Of a stretch of 64,000 nucleotides of DNA, positions 16,702 to 25,058 are shown in pieces. Position 1 is the first letter of the stretch. Each line of letters starts with the position of its first letter. Source of the DNA: Streptomyces lucensis JCM 4490 (GTDB lineage Bacteria > Actinomycetota > Actinomycetes > Streptomycetales > Streptomycetaceae); contig NZ_BMUE01000011.1 of NCBI RefSeq assembly GCF_014650035.1, forward strand, positions 1-64,000, read 5' to 3'. The position numbers were made by a program, and so were the translations under genes. The notes beneath the pieces were generated by a model. That model was not told the DNA's origin, searched no databases, and worked only from the letters and a program-made list of their open reading frames with translations.

Positions 16702-17709
16702 ATGGACATATCGACGAAGCAAACCGACGCACCTCCACCCGCCCCGCAGCCGGCCCTCACCGAGCGCAAGCGCGACGCCCGCGGCGCGAGCCGTCCCGGC
16801 GACCGCATCTTCCTCGGCCTCTCCCGCGGCTCCGGCATCCTGCTGCTGGTGATCATGGCCGCGATCGCGGTCTTCCTCACCTACCGCGCCAGCCTCGCGA
16901 TCAGCAAGGACCACGGGAACTTCCTCACCACCTTCGAGTGGAACACCAACCTCACCCCGCCGGTCTTCGGCATCGCGGTCCTCGCCTTCGGCACGGTCGT
17001 CTCCTCGATCGTCGCCATGGCCATCGCCGTGCCCGTCGCCGTCGCGATCGCGCTGTTCCTCACCCACTACGCCCCGCGCCGGCTGAGCGGTCCCATCGCC
17101 TACGTGATCGACCTGCTCGCCGCCGTGCCGTCCATCGTCTACGGCCTGTGGGGCGCCCTGGTCCTCGTCCCGCACATGCAGGGCCTGTACGGCTGGCTGG
17201 ACGACTACCTCGGCTGGACCGGCCTGTTCTCCTGGGACGGCGGCGCCCCCCGCGCCATGCTCACCGTCGGCATCCTGCTGGCGATCATGATCCTGCCGAT
17301 CATCACCAACGTCAGCCGTGAGGTCTTCCGGCAGGTCCCGCGGATGCACGAGGAGGCCGCGCTGGCCCTCGGCGCCACCCGCTGGGAGGTCGTCCGCATG
17401 TCCGTCCTGCCCTTCGGCCGCTCCGGTGTGATCTCCGCGTCCATGCTCGGCCTCGGCCGCGCCCTCGGCGAGACCATGGCGGTCGCCACCGTGCTCTCCC
17501 CGAGCTACGACATCCAGGCCAGCCTGCTCGACCCGGGCGGCGGCACCTTCGCCCAGAACATCGCCAGCAAGTTCGGTGAGGCCACCGACCAGGGCCGGGA
17601 CGCGCTGATCGCCTCCGGTCTCGTCCTGTTCGTCATCACCCTGCTGGTCAACGGCGCGGCCCGCGCGATCATCGCCCGCCGCAAGGAGTACTCGGGGGCC
17701 AACGCATGA
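16702..17709 (+). CDS. pstC: Phosphate ABC transporter permease PstC
   Basis: A 335-aa inner-membrane permease of the Pst system with six predicted helices after a charged 40-residue N-terminus. The EAA loop that contacts PstB is EEAALALGATRWEVVRMSVLP (about 216-236), followed by GLGRALGETMAV, which is diagnostic for PstC/PstA. The ATG giving MDISTKQTD is preceded by GGAG. Its stop overlaps the pstA start. Confidence 0.96.
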   Translation: MDISTKQTDAPPPAPQPALTERKRDARGASRPGDRIFLGLSRGSGILLLVIMAAIAVFLTYRASLAISKDHGNFLTTFEWNTNLTPPVFGIAVLAFGTVVSSIVAMAIAVPVAVAIALFLTHYAPRRLSGPIAYVIDLLAAVPSIVYGLWGALVLVPHMQGLYGWLDDYLGWTGLFSWDGGAPRAMLTVGILLAIMILPIITNVSREVFRQVPRMHEEAALALGATRWEVVRMSVLPFGRSGVISASMLGLGRALGETMAVATVLSPSYDIQASLLDPGGGTFAQNIASKFGEATDQGRDALIASGLVLFVITLLVNGAARAIIARRKEYSGANA

Positions 17710-18761
17710 GCACCGCAGCCGTCACCGACAAGCGCCCCAGCACCCTGCGCGGCGCCAGCCTGCCGAAGTGGTCCCCGTGGGCCATCGCCGCCGGCTCCGT
17801 CGCCGTCGCGGCCGGTCTCGGCCTCGTCGCCGGCCTGCACAGCAAGGTCCAGTGGGGCCTGATCGCCGCGCTGCTCTTCGTCGCCGGCACCTACGGCATC
17901 GCCGCCCGCGTGGAGGGCCGCCGGCAGGCCAAGGACCGGGTCGCCACCTCCCTCGTCTGGGTCGCCTTCCTGCTCGCCGTCGTCCCGCTGGTCTCCCTGG
18001 TCTGGACGACCGTCGCACGCGGCGTGAAGGTCCTCGACGTCTACTTCCTCACCCACTCCATGGGGATCGTCGCCGACTCCGAGCCGGGCGGCGGCATCTA
18101 CCACGCGATCATCGGCAGCCTGGAGCAGGTGGGCCTCGCCACCGCCATCGGCGCCCCGATCGGCGTGCTCACCGCGATCTACCTGGTCGAGTACGGGCGA
18201 GGGCGGCTGGCGCAGGCCGTCACCTTCTTCGTCGACGTCATGACGGGCATCCCGTCGATCGTCGCGGGCCTGTTCATCCTCAGCCTGATGCTCATCTTCC
18301 ACATGCAGCCGTTCGGCTTCGCCGGTTCGCTGGCCCTGGCCATCCTGATGATGCCGGTCGTCGTCCGCTCCACGGAGGAGATGCTCAAGCTCGTCCCGAA
18401 CGAGCTGCGCGAGGCCTCGCTGGCGCTCGGTGTGCCGAAGTGGCGGACCATCCTGAAGGTGGTCCTGCCGACCTCGATCGGCGGGATCACCACTGGCATC
18501 ATGCTCGCCGTCGCCCGCATCACGGGTGAGACCGCGCCGGTGCTGCTGCTGGTGTTCGGCAACCCGTTCATCAACAACAACCCGTTCGAGGGCGCGCAGG
18601 CGTCGCTGCCGCTGTACATCTTCCAGCAGTACAGCGCGGGCAACGACGCGGCGTTCGACCGTGCGTGGGCGGCGTCCCTCACGCTGATCGCCTTCGTGAT
18701 GATCCTCAACCTCGTGGCCCGCGGCATCGCCCGCTGGAAGGCCCCGAAGACCGGTCGCTGA
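17706..18761 (+). CDS. pstA: Phosphate ABC transporter permease PstA
   Basis: A 351-aa partner permease to PstC. It has an extra pair of N-terminal hydrophobic segments (about 22-62) and then the six-helix core. Characteristic segments are GIPSIVAGLF (about 180-189), the EAA loop REASLALGVPKWRTILKVVLP, and ARITGETAPVLL. The ATG overlaps the pstC stop (ATGA), so the two are translationally coupled. Confidence 0.96.
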   Translation: MSTAAVTDKRPSTLRGASLPKWSPWAIAAGSVAVAAGLGLVAGLHSKVQWGLIAALLFVAGTYGIAARVEGRRQAKDRVATSLVWVAFLLAVVPLVSLVWTTVARGVKVLDVYFLTHSMGIVADSEPGGGIYHAIIGSLEQVGLATAIGAPIGVLTAIYLVEYGRGRLAQAVTFFVDVMTGIPSIVAGLFILSLMLIFHMQPFGFAGSLALAILMMPVVVRSTEEMLKLVPNELREASLALGVPKWRTILKVVLPTSIGGITTGIMLAVARITGETAPVLLLVFGNPFINNNPFEGAQASLPLYIFQQYSAGNDAAFDRAWAASLTLIAFVMILNLVARGIARWKAPKTGR

Positions 18762-18810
18762 CGCGGCCATACAGCGACCGAGCACGAATTTTCCTGGAAG
18801 TGGAACAGAC

Positions 18811-19587
18811 ATGGCCAAGCGAATCGACGTAAGCGGGCTCACCGCCTACTACGGCTCCCACAAGGCGATCGAAGACATCTCGATGACCGTCGAGCCGCGC
18901 TCGGTGACGGCGTTCATCGGCCCGTCCGGCTGCGGCAAGTCGACGTTCCTGCGCACGCTGAACCGCATGCACGAGGTCACGCCCGGCGGGCGGGTCGAGG
19001 GCAAGGTGCTGCTCGACGACGAGGACCTGTACGGCACCGGCATCGACCCGGTGTCGGTGCGGCGCGAGGTCGGCATGGTGTTCCAGCGGCCGAACCCGTT
19101 CCCCACGATGTCGATCTTCGAGAACGTGGCGGCGGGCCTGCGCCTGAACGGCAACTACAAGAAGAGCCGGCTGAACGACATCGTCGAGAAGTCGCTCAGG
19201 GGCGCCAACCTCTGGAACGAGGTGAAGGACCGCCTGAACAAGCCGGGCTCCGGTCTCTCCGGTGGTCAGCAGCAGCGGCTGTGCATCGCGCGGGCCATCG
19301 CCGTCGAGCCGAAGGTGCTGCTGATGGACGAGCCGTGCTCCGCCCTGGACCCGATCTCGACGCTCGCCATCGAGGACCTGATCGGCGAGCTGAAGGAACG
19401 GTTCACGATCGTCATCGTGACGCACAACATGCAGCAGGCGGCGCGCGTGTCGGACCGTACGGCGTTCTTCAACCTGGCGGCGGTCGGCCAGCCCGGGCGG
19501 CTGATCGAGATCGACGACACCGAGCGCATCTTCTCCAACCCGTCCGTGCAGGCCACGGAGGACTACATCTCCGGCCGCTTCGGCTAG
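18811..19587 (+). CDS. pstB: Phosphate ABC transporter ATP-binding protein PstB
   Basis: A 258-aa ATPase that energises phosphate uptake. Walker A is GPSGCGKST (about 32-40), the Q-loop VFQRPNPFPTMS is typical for PstB, the ABC signature LSGGQQQRL, Walker B VLLMDEPCSALDP and the switch His in VTHNM are all present. Start ATG at 18811 lies 49 nt after pstA with GGAAGTGGAA upstream. The gene is followed by a cluster of three hairpins that insulate it from the converging pit gene. Confidence 0.97.
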   Translation: MAKRIDVSGLTAYYGSHKAIEDISMTVEPRSVTAFIGPSGCGKSTFLRTLNRMHEVTPGGRVEGKVLLDDEDLYGTGIDPVSVRREVGMVFQRPNPFPTMSIFENVAAGLRLNGNYKKSRLNDIVEKSLRGANLWNEVKDRLNKPGSGLSGGQQQRLCIARAIAVEPKVLLMDEPCSALDPISTLAIEDLIGELKERFTIVIVTHNMQQAARVSDRTAFFNLAAVGQPGRLIEIDDTERIFSNPSVQATEDYISGRFG

Positions 19588-19642
19588 GCCGGTACGGAAC
19601 CCTCGCGGTGCTGCATGGCGGTGCCACCGTGAGGACGCAGAA

Positions 19643-19792
19643 GGGCCCGCCCCTGGCTCCCGGGGGCGGGCCCACCGCGTTCGGCGCCGGACGCGGTGGG
19701 CCTCCGGCCGCGACCAAGGGGACGGCTCCCCACACAGCGGAACACCCACCCGTCCCGGCCTGCCTTTCGGCCGGCCGGGACGGGTGGGTGTT
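19643..19792. terminator. Three consecutive hairpins between pstB and pit
   Basis: Three perfect inverted repeats: 19643-19673 (11-bp arms GGGCCCGCCCC), 19671-19700 (10-bp arms CCCACCGCGT, sharing 3 bp with the first), and 19741-19792 (20-bp arms beginning AACACCCACC, 12-nt loop). The last also has an A-rich/T-rich edge suited to ending the minus-strand pit transcript. Together they form a bidirectional terminator. Confidence 0.85.
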
Positions 19793-19821
19793 CGGTGGGC
19801 GAGCCCCGGGGGCCCGGGAAG

Positions 19822-20820
19822 CTACAGCACCGTCAGGTTCACGATGCCGAAGGCCGCCGCGGCGACCAGGGCCGCCGCCGGCATGGTGATGAACCAGCCC
19901 AGGACGATGTTCTTGGCCACGCCCCAGCGGACGGCGTTCACCCGTTTCGTCGCGCCCACACCCATGATCGCCGAGGTGATGACGTGGGTCGTGGAGATCG
20001 GCGCCTTGAACAGGAACGCGGTCGTGAACATGATCGACGCGCCGGTCGTCTCGGCGGCGAAACCCTGCGGCGGGTCCAGCTCGATGATCTTGCGGCCCAG
20101 GGTCCGCATGATGCGCCAGCCGCCCGCGTACGTGCCGAGGGACAGCATCACGGCGCAGACCAGCTTCACCCAGACCGGGATCGGGTCGCTGAACGTCTGG
20201 TGGCCGGAGATGACCAGGGCCAGCACCACGACACCCATCGTCTTCTGGGCGTCCTGGAGGCCGTGGCCGAGGGCCATGCCGGCCGCCGACACGGTCTGGG
20301 CGATGCGGAAGCCCCGCTTGGCCTTGTGCGGGTTGGAGCGGCGGAACAGCCACAGGATGGCCGTCATCACCAGGTAGCCGACGATCAGGCCGACGACCGG
20401 CGACAGGAACATCGGAATGATGATCTTGTCGAGTACGCCGCCCCACAGCACCTGCGTGCCGCCCGCCAGCGCCGCGCCCACCATGCCGCCGAACAGCGCG
20501 TGGGAGGACGAGGAGGGGAGGCCGAAGTACCAGGTGACCAGGTTCCAGACGATGGCGCCGATCAGCGCGGCGAAGAGGATGCCCATCCCCTTCGAGCCCT
20601 GCGGTGTCTCGATCAGGCCCTCGCTGACGGTCTTGGCGACCCCCGAGCCGAGGAAGGCGCCGGCGAGGTTCATCACGGCCGCCATGGCGAGCGCGGCACG
20701 CGGCGTCAGGGCCCGCGTCGACACCGACGTCGCGATCGCGTTCGCCGAGTCGTGGAAACCGTTCGTGTACGTGAAGAAGAGCGCGACCGCGATGGTCACG
20801 ATCAGGGCGAAGGTGTCCAT
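19822..20820 (-). CDS. Low-affinity inorganic phosphate transporter (Pit family)
   Basis: A 332-aa PHO4/PiT permease that imports metal-phosphate with protons. The N-terminal family signature is FTYTNGFHDSANAIATSV (about 17-34), and an inverted-repeat counterpart GVGATKRVNAVRW is near the C-terminus. About ten membrane helices. It lies 7 nt after the PhoU-like gene and converges on pstB, matching the pitH1 arrangement I recall from S. coelicolor. Confidence 0.95.
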   Translation of the reverse strand: MDTFALIVTIAVALFFTYTNGFHDSANAIATSVSTRALTPRAALAMAAVMNLAGAFLGSGVAKTVSEGLIETPQGSKGMGILFAALIGAIVWNLVTWYFGLPSSSSHALFGGMVGAALAGGTQVLWGGVLDKIIIPMFLSPVVGLIVGYLVMTAILWLFRRSNPHKAKRGFRIAQTVSAAGMALGHGLQDAQKTMGVVVLALVISGHQTFSDPIPVWVKLVCAVMLSLGTYAGGWRIMRTLGRKIIELDPPQGFAAETTGASIMFTTAFLFKAPISTTHVITSAIMGVGATKRVNAVRWGVAKNIVLGWFITMPAAALVAAAAFGIVNLTVL

Positions 20821-20827
20821 CGACGCC

Positions 20828-21448
20828 TCAGGACTCCTTGACGGCGATGGTCTCCACCGTGTTCGCCACGTGCTCGAACGCGTCGGCCGCCTCTTCCAGG
20901 ACGTCCACGATCTGCTTCAGCTTCAGCACCTCGATCGCGTCGTACTTGCCGTTGAAGAGGTGGGCGAGCAGCTTGCGGTGGATCTGGTCGGCCTGGTTCT
21001 CCAGCCGGTTGACCTCGATCCAGTACTCGGTGAGGTTTTCCATGGTGCGGAGGTTCGGCATCGCCTCCGCCGTCAGCTCCGCGGCCCGGGCCAGCACCTC
21101 GATCTGCTGCTCGACGCCCTTCGGCAGTTCCTCGACGTTGTAGAGGACGACGAGGTCGACGGCCTCCTCCATGAAGTCCATGATGTCGTCGAGCGACCCG
21201 GCGAGGGCGTAGATGTCCTCGCGGTCGAACGGCGTGATGAACGAGGAGTTCAGCTGGTGGAAGATCGCGTGCGTGGCGTCGTCGCCTGCGTGTTCCGCGG
21301 CCCGCATACGCTCTGCGATCTCGGCCCGGGCGGAGGTGTCCGCCCCGAGCAGTTCCATCAGGAGTTTCGAGCCGGTGACGATGTTGTCCGCGGAGGCGGC
21401 GAACATGTCGTAGAAGCTCGTCTCCCTGGGGGTCAGACGAAAGCGCAC
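20828..21448 (-). CDS. DUF47/PhoU-like regulator of the Pit transporter
   Basis: A 206-aa cytoplasmic all-helical protein of the DUF47/TIGR00153 group. It starts MRFRLTPRETSFYDMF and contains ERMRAAEHAGDDATHAIFHQL and TPFDREDIYALAGSLDDIMDF, which carry the Asp/Glu clusters that bind metal in PhoU-like proteins. Genes of this family almost always precede pit and are thought to gate it. GTG start at 21448 with GAGGACC upstream. The short spacing to pit indicates one transcript. Confidence 0.93.
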   Translation of the reverse strand: MRFRLTPRETSFYDMFAASADNIVTGSKLLMELLGADTSARAEIAERMRAAEHAGDDATHAIFHQLNSSFITPFDREDIYALAGSLDDIMDFMEEAVDLVVLYNVEELPKGVEQQIEVLARAAELTAEAMPNLRTMENLTEYWIEVNRLENQADQIHRKLLAHLFNGKYDAIEVLKLKQIVDVLEEAADAFEHVANTVETIAVKES

Positions 21449-21604
21449 GTGGGGTCCTCGGGGTGCTTCGGTTTCGGGTCAGGCTGATGCTAGGCGCAAC
21501 ATCCGGCCACGGCTATCGGGCCGTCCCCCAGTGTCGCCCATCGGGCGCGGCGATCGGCACGGGGGCGTACCAAAGGCCCTCTACCCCGGAAAATTCGTTA
21601 CGAT

Positions 21605-21621
21605 ATACCCTCTAGGGGTAT
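21605..21621. promoter_or_regulatory. CsoR operator
   Basis: The sequence ATACCCTCTAGGGGTAT is an imperfect palindrome of the form ATACCC-N5-GGGTAT. This is the copper-operator type known for streptomycete CsoR. It sits 35 bp before the csoR start, consistent with autoregulation. Confidence 0.88.
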
Positions 21622-21655
21622 GCAATCGCCGCTCGTCCCGACCTGGAGGCCCGCG

Positions 21656-21961
21656 ATGACGACGACCGAGGCCGGCGCCACGCACGGCTACCACGAGCAG
21701 AAGGCCGAGCACCTCAAGCGGCTGCGCCGGATCGAGGGCCAGATCCGCGGGCTGCAGCGGATGGTCGAGGCGGACACCTACTGCATCGACATACTGACGC
21801 AGGTCTCCGCATCGACCAAGGCCCTGCAGTCCTTCGCGCTGCAGCTGCTGGAGGAGCACCTGCGGCACTGCGTCGCCGACGCGGCCCTCAAGGGCGGTGA
21901 CGAGATCGACGCGAAGGTGGACGAGGCGACGAAGGCGATCGGCCGGCTGCTGCGCACCTGA
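21656..21961 (+). CDS. csoR: Copper-sensing transcriptional repressor CsoR
   Basis: A 101-aa all-helical repressor that leaves DNA on binding Cu(I). The metal ligands are Cys43 (TYCIDI), His68 and Cys72 (EEHLRHC), exactly the C-H-C set of CsoR rather than the FrmR or RcnR sets. The start at 21656 follows TGGAGG. An earlier in-frame ATG overlaps the operator and adds an unlike N-terminus. No copper transporter is adjacent, so it acts on distant targets, as in other Streptomyces. Confidence 0.95.
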   Translation: MTTTEAGATHGYHEQKAEHLKRLRRIEGQIRGLQRMVEADTYCIDILTQVSASTKALQSFALQLLEEHLRHCVADAALKGGDEIDAKVDEATKAIGRLLRT

Positions 21962-21971
21962 GCCCGGTGGC

Positions 21972-22139
21972 TCAGTCCTTGCGCTCCTCGGCCACCCGCA
22001 GCACCTGGTCGATGCTCTCCAGGCTGAGGCGGTCCTCCGCGGCCGAGGCCGCGATGATCAGCTCTCCGCACAGCTCGATCTCGGCGAGGGCCACGTGGTC
22101 CTGAACCGCCGTACCGCCGACCGGAGCCACCCGCCTCAC
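21972..22139 (-). CDS. Small 55-aa helical protein, unrecognised
   Basis: A GTG-initiated frame with a GGGAAGAG ribosome site. It translates to a protein starting MRRVAPVGGTAVQDHVALAE, passing through IELCGELIIAAS and ending QVLRVAEERKD. Codon use is as in neighbouring genes (G/C at third positions) and the sequence looks like one amphipathic helical hairpin. I recall similar short proteins in other Streptomyces but no function. It converges on csoR with 10 bp between the stops. Confidence 0.72.
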   Translation of the reverse strand: MRRVAPVGGTAVQDHVALAEIELCGELIIAASAAEDRLSLESIDQVLRVAEERKD

Positions 22140-22231
22140 CTCTTCCCTGCCGTCACCGGCTTCCTAGAGTAGGCAGGGCTCCACACACCGCGCATGGCAC
22201 GGAAGGGCTACTTACCCGGTGGCGTCCCGGA

Positions 22232-23122
22232 CTAGTGCCCCGGCCGGTTCCCGGCCCGTCCGCCCGTCGCGGCGCCCGAGCCGTCCTCGGCGATGCGGCC
22301 CGCGTAGATGTCCGCCGCATGCGGCAGGAGGACGTCGACGGGGGTGCCGAAGGCGTACAGCAGCGTGGTCGAGGCGACCGCCACGGGGGTCTTGCGCAGG
22401 CCGTTGACGAAGCTGAAGCGCTGTCTGAGCTTGCGGATGCGGCCCTCGTCGTCCAGGTACGCGTCGAACGGCACCTCGGCCGTGGCGAACCCCTCCGCCG
22501 CCGCCGCGAGGGAGGCCCTGCCGTCGGCGGAGGCGTACCGCGCGGCCCGGCTGAGGTCGGCCGTCCCCCGGTAGTGCCGGACCGGTGTGCCGGCGATCTC
22601 GGTCCTGCCCAGGTAGGTCGCCGTGAGCGTCCCGCGCAGCACCTCGGCCGCCGCGTACGGGTCCGTCGCGCCGCCGGTGACCAGGTTGCCGTCGGACAGC
22701 GACGCGGTCTCCACCCGGACCCACTTGTCGGCGGGCACACCCGCGCCCCGGTTCTTCATGAAGAGCGCGCCCGGGGCGAGGAGTTCGGTGATGGGCCGGT
22801 GCTCGGAGGCGCCCGTGGGGTCCGCGGGCAGGACGACGGTGAGCCGGCCGAGCCTGCGCCGGTAGTCGTAGACGCCCTTCCCGCGGATGGTGACCCGGGT
22901 GCCGCCCGTGGCCATCTCCATCGAGGTGCCGGCCCTGGAGCTGCCCGCGCCGCGCAGGGCGTCCGCGGCGCGGTGCAGGGTGGCGACCGGGTCGCCCGCG
23001 CCCTTGACGTCCTCGGCGGCGGCTCCGCTGCTGGAACACCCCGCGGCCGCCGTGCCGAGGCCGAGCATGATGCCCGCCGCGGCGACCGTCCTGGCCACGC
23101 GCCTGTGCTGCCGCCGATCCAT
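22232..23122 (-). CDS. LppX/LprG-like lipoprotein
   Basis: A 296-aa exported lipoprotein. The signal peptide ends in lipobox AAGC (Cys at about 29) followed by SSSGAAAED. The body resembles the LppX_LprAFG/LolA-like beta fold: a helix with LHRAADALRGAGSSR, then strands such as RVTIRGKGVYDYRRRLG and the late DAYLDDEGRIRKLRQRFSF. Such proteins carry lipids or modulate envelope processes; the cargo here is unknown. It ends in a Gly/Arg-rich tail. ATG at 23122 starts MDRRQHRRV. Confidence 0.85.
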   Translation of the reverse strand: MDRRQHRRVARTVAAAGIMLGLGTAAAGCSSSGAAAEDVKGAGDPVATLHRAADALRGAGSSRAGTSMEMATGGTRVTIRGKGVYDYRRRLGRLTVVLPADPTGASEHRPITELLAPGALFMKNRGAGVPADKWVRVETASLSDGNLVTGGATDPYAAAEVLRGTLTATYLGRTEIAGTPVRHYRGTADLSRAARYASADGRASLAAAAEGFATAEVPFDAYLDDEGRIRKLRQRFSFVNGLRKTPVAVASTTLLYAFGTPVDVLLPHAADIYAGRIAEDGSGAATGGRAGNRPGH

Positions 23123-23307
23123 CGCTTCGCCTACCCCCAGCCGGTACGTCCGTCACGGGTCCTGCTGTCGTCCGGTCAACGACGGGCAGGGGGGTGCCGT
23201 CACGCACCGCCGGGGGCGCGAGGGGGACGGGCGGAGGCGGACGGGGAGCGAAGAGCGGCGGGCAGGCCGTGCGTAGGCTGCGCCGCCGGCTGGGTAACGT
23301 TCTCACC

Positions 23308-23493
23308 GTGGCAGTCACCGGGGCACAGCAGGACGGGCCGGAGCGAGCCCGGTCCGGGACGGAACACCTCACGACGACGGCCGAGCAGGGCCGCTTCTGC
23401 GTGGCCAGATGCGCCTGCGGCTGGCGCGGCCCCGCCCGCCGGGCGCGCAGCCAGGCCCGCACGGACGCCCAGACCCACACCGAGGCCCTCTGA
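23308..23493 (+). CDS. Small 61-aa Cys-containing protein
   Basis: A GTG start with the -10-like hexamer TAACGT 7 nt before it and no ribosome site, so probably leaderless. The C-terminal half, RFCVARCACGWRGPARRARS, holds a C-x3-C-x-C cluster that could bind zinc, followed by a basic stretch and QARTDAQTHTEAL. I recall similar small proteins in actinomycetes but no function. It stands alone between divergent and convergent genes. Longer in-frame starts upstream are Gly/Arg-rich and less likely. Confidence 0.65.
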   Translation: MAVTGAQQDGPERARSGTEHLTTTAEQGRFCVARCACGWRGPARRARSQARTDAQTHTEAL

Positions 23494-23502
23494 CTCAGGT
23501 CA

Positions 23503-23925
23503 CTAGTCGCGCCGCAGGTGCCCGGACGGCCGCAGCAGGGCGTCCACCAGGTCCCGGTCGCGGGGCTGGCTGAGCCGGTCGCGGGCCGCGGCGGGGGCGA
23601 GCCACAGGACGCGGTCCACCTCGGCGTTCGGCGCGAACCGGCCGGACACCGCCTGGGCCGCCCAGTACCGCACCTCTTTGGGGCGGCCGCCCGCCGAATA
23701 GCGCATGGTCGGCAGTTCGTCCCCGGGCACGGCCGTGTACCCGGTCTCCTCCGCGACCTCGCGCAGGGCGCCCACGACCGGGTCCTCGCCCCGCTTGAGC
23801 TTGCCCTTGGGGTGCGACCAGTCGTCGTACTTCGGCCGGTGGACCAGGCATATCTCCAGGTCACCGGCGAGCGGCGAGCGGCGCCAGAGCACGCAGCCCG
23901 CTGCCTGGATCGGGGTGGCGTTCAC
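23503..23925 (-). CDS. NUDIX hydrolase (MutT family)
   Basis: A 140-aa pyrophosphohydrolase. The NUDIX box is complete: G-x5-E-x7-REVAEETGY spanning GKLKRGEDPVVGALREVAEETGY with the metal-binding Glu residues. The short length and the RPKYDDWSHPKGKLKRGE segment match actinobacterial MutT1-like N-domains. Operon with the CHAD protein and ppk, so a role in phosphate or polyphosphate turnover is plausible but unproven. GTG start at 23925 with GAGGAG. Confidence 0.93.
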   Translation of the reverse strand: MNATPIQAAGCVLWRRSPLAGDLEICLVHRPKYDDWSHPKGKLKRGEDPVVGALREVAEETGYTAVPGDELPTMRYSAGGRPKEVRYWAAQAVSGRFAPNAEVDRVLWLAPAAARDRLSQPRDRDLVDALLRPSGHLRRD

Positions 23926-23942
23926 ACCGGCTCCTCGGAACT

Positions 23943-25058
23943 TCAGGGTGCGGTGACGGTCTGTCTCTGCCAGGCCCGCTGGAAGGCGAACCTGGACGCC
24001 TCCACCTCGTGCCGCTGGTCGGCGTGGAGCACGCCGAGCGCGTACGCGGTGGCGGGCGTGATGCGGGGGGTGCGGGCGGCCTGCGCGGCCGCCGCGGCCG
24101 CCTCCGAGGCGTCCCGGTGCCGGTTCAGGGCCTGTCCCGCCGCGAGGAGCCGCACGTTCGCGGCGCCGTCCGCGCCGTGCAGGACCTCGCGGGCGTACCG
24201 GTGCAGGCGGAGCAGCAGCCGCACCTGGTGCCAGGGGCCGTCCTGGGGGTGGGGCGCCGGGTCCGGTGACAGGCCGTGGACCAGGGCCTCCGCGTTGTAG
24301 GGGTGGCCGGCGGTGATCAGCGGGAGAGCGGTGACGGCGTCCGTGAGGCGTTCCTCCGCGGCGGCGGCGAGGGGGCGCAGGTCGGTGGTGGGGGCGTCGG
24401 CGGCCAGGGGGACTTCGCTGGCGAGTAAGGCGACCTTGTCGGCGACGGCGTGGAAGCGGGAGGAGCCGATGGCCTGGAGCGCCGTGGAGTGGGCCCTCGT
24501 CCGGGCGAGCGTGAGCTGGCGTTCGAGCAGGGCGCCCGCCTTGGCCGCGCCCACGGTGAGATTGCCGTGGTCCGTGGCGGGCGTCCGGTGGGCGGGGCCG
24601 GCGCCGCCGGTGAGCGCCGCCTTCGCCGCGGCCGGCGCCGTCCCGGCGGCACGGCTGCCGGCGGTGACCACGTCGGCCGCCTGCGCGGGGACCGGCACGG
24701 CCCCCGACAGCCGGTGCAGGGCCAGCAGCAGGCGTTCCAGCCGGGCCTCGTAGGCGTGTTCCAGGCCCAGGGTTCCCGACAGCCAGGCCAGTTCCGGGCG
24801 CATCTCCTCGGACCAGCCGGCGTCGAGGAGGGGGCGGAAGGTGTGCAGGCTGGCGCTGATGCGGCGGGCCGAGCGGCGCAGGGCGCGCGCCGCGTCGGCG
24901 GGCTCCTCCGCGCCGCCCGCGGAGCCGCCGCCGGTCTCCCGGTGCAGGCGCAGCGCGCGGAGGAACTCCGTGGCCCGGGCGCGCAGGTAGCCGGCGAGGG
25001 CTTCCCCCGTCACATCCGCGGCCGCGGGGTCCGTCGGGTCAAGGTGTCGCTGTGCCAC
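23943..25058 (-). CDS. CHAD-domain protein
   Basis: A 371-aa all-helical protein with conserved His and basic residues in two repeats: ALRRSARRISASLHTFRPLLD (about 59-79) and VRLLLRLHRYAREVLH (about 286-301). CHAD proteins bind inorganic polyphosphate through such basic grooves, and the gene overlaps ppk by 20 bp, so it is very likely a polyphosphate partner. Start GTG at 25058, inside the end of ppk, suggests translational coupling. The middle third is Ala-rich and variable. Confidence 0.9.
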   Translation of the reverse strand: MAQRHLDPTDPAAADVTGEALAGYLRARATEFLRALRLHRETGGGSAGGAEEPADAARALRRSARRISASLHTFRPLLDAGWSEEMRPELAWLSGTLGLEHAYEARLERLLLALHRLSGAVPVPAQAADVVTAGSRAAGTAPAAAKAALTGGAGPAHRTPATDHGNLTVGAAKAGALLERQLTLARTRAHSTALQAIGSSRFHAVADKVALLASEVPLAADAPTTDLRPLAAAAEERLTDAVTALPLITAGHPYNAEALVHGLSPDPAPHPQDGPWHQVRLLLRLHRYAREVLHGADGAANVRLLAAGQALNRHRDASEAAAAAAQAARTPRITPATAYALGVLHADQRHEVEASRFAFQRAWQRQTVTAP

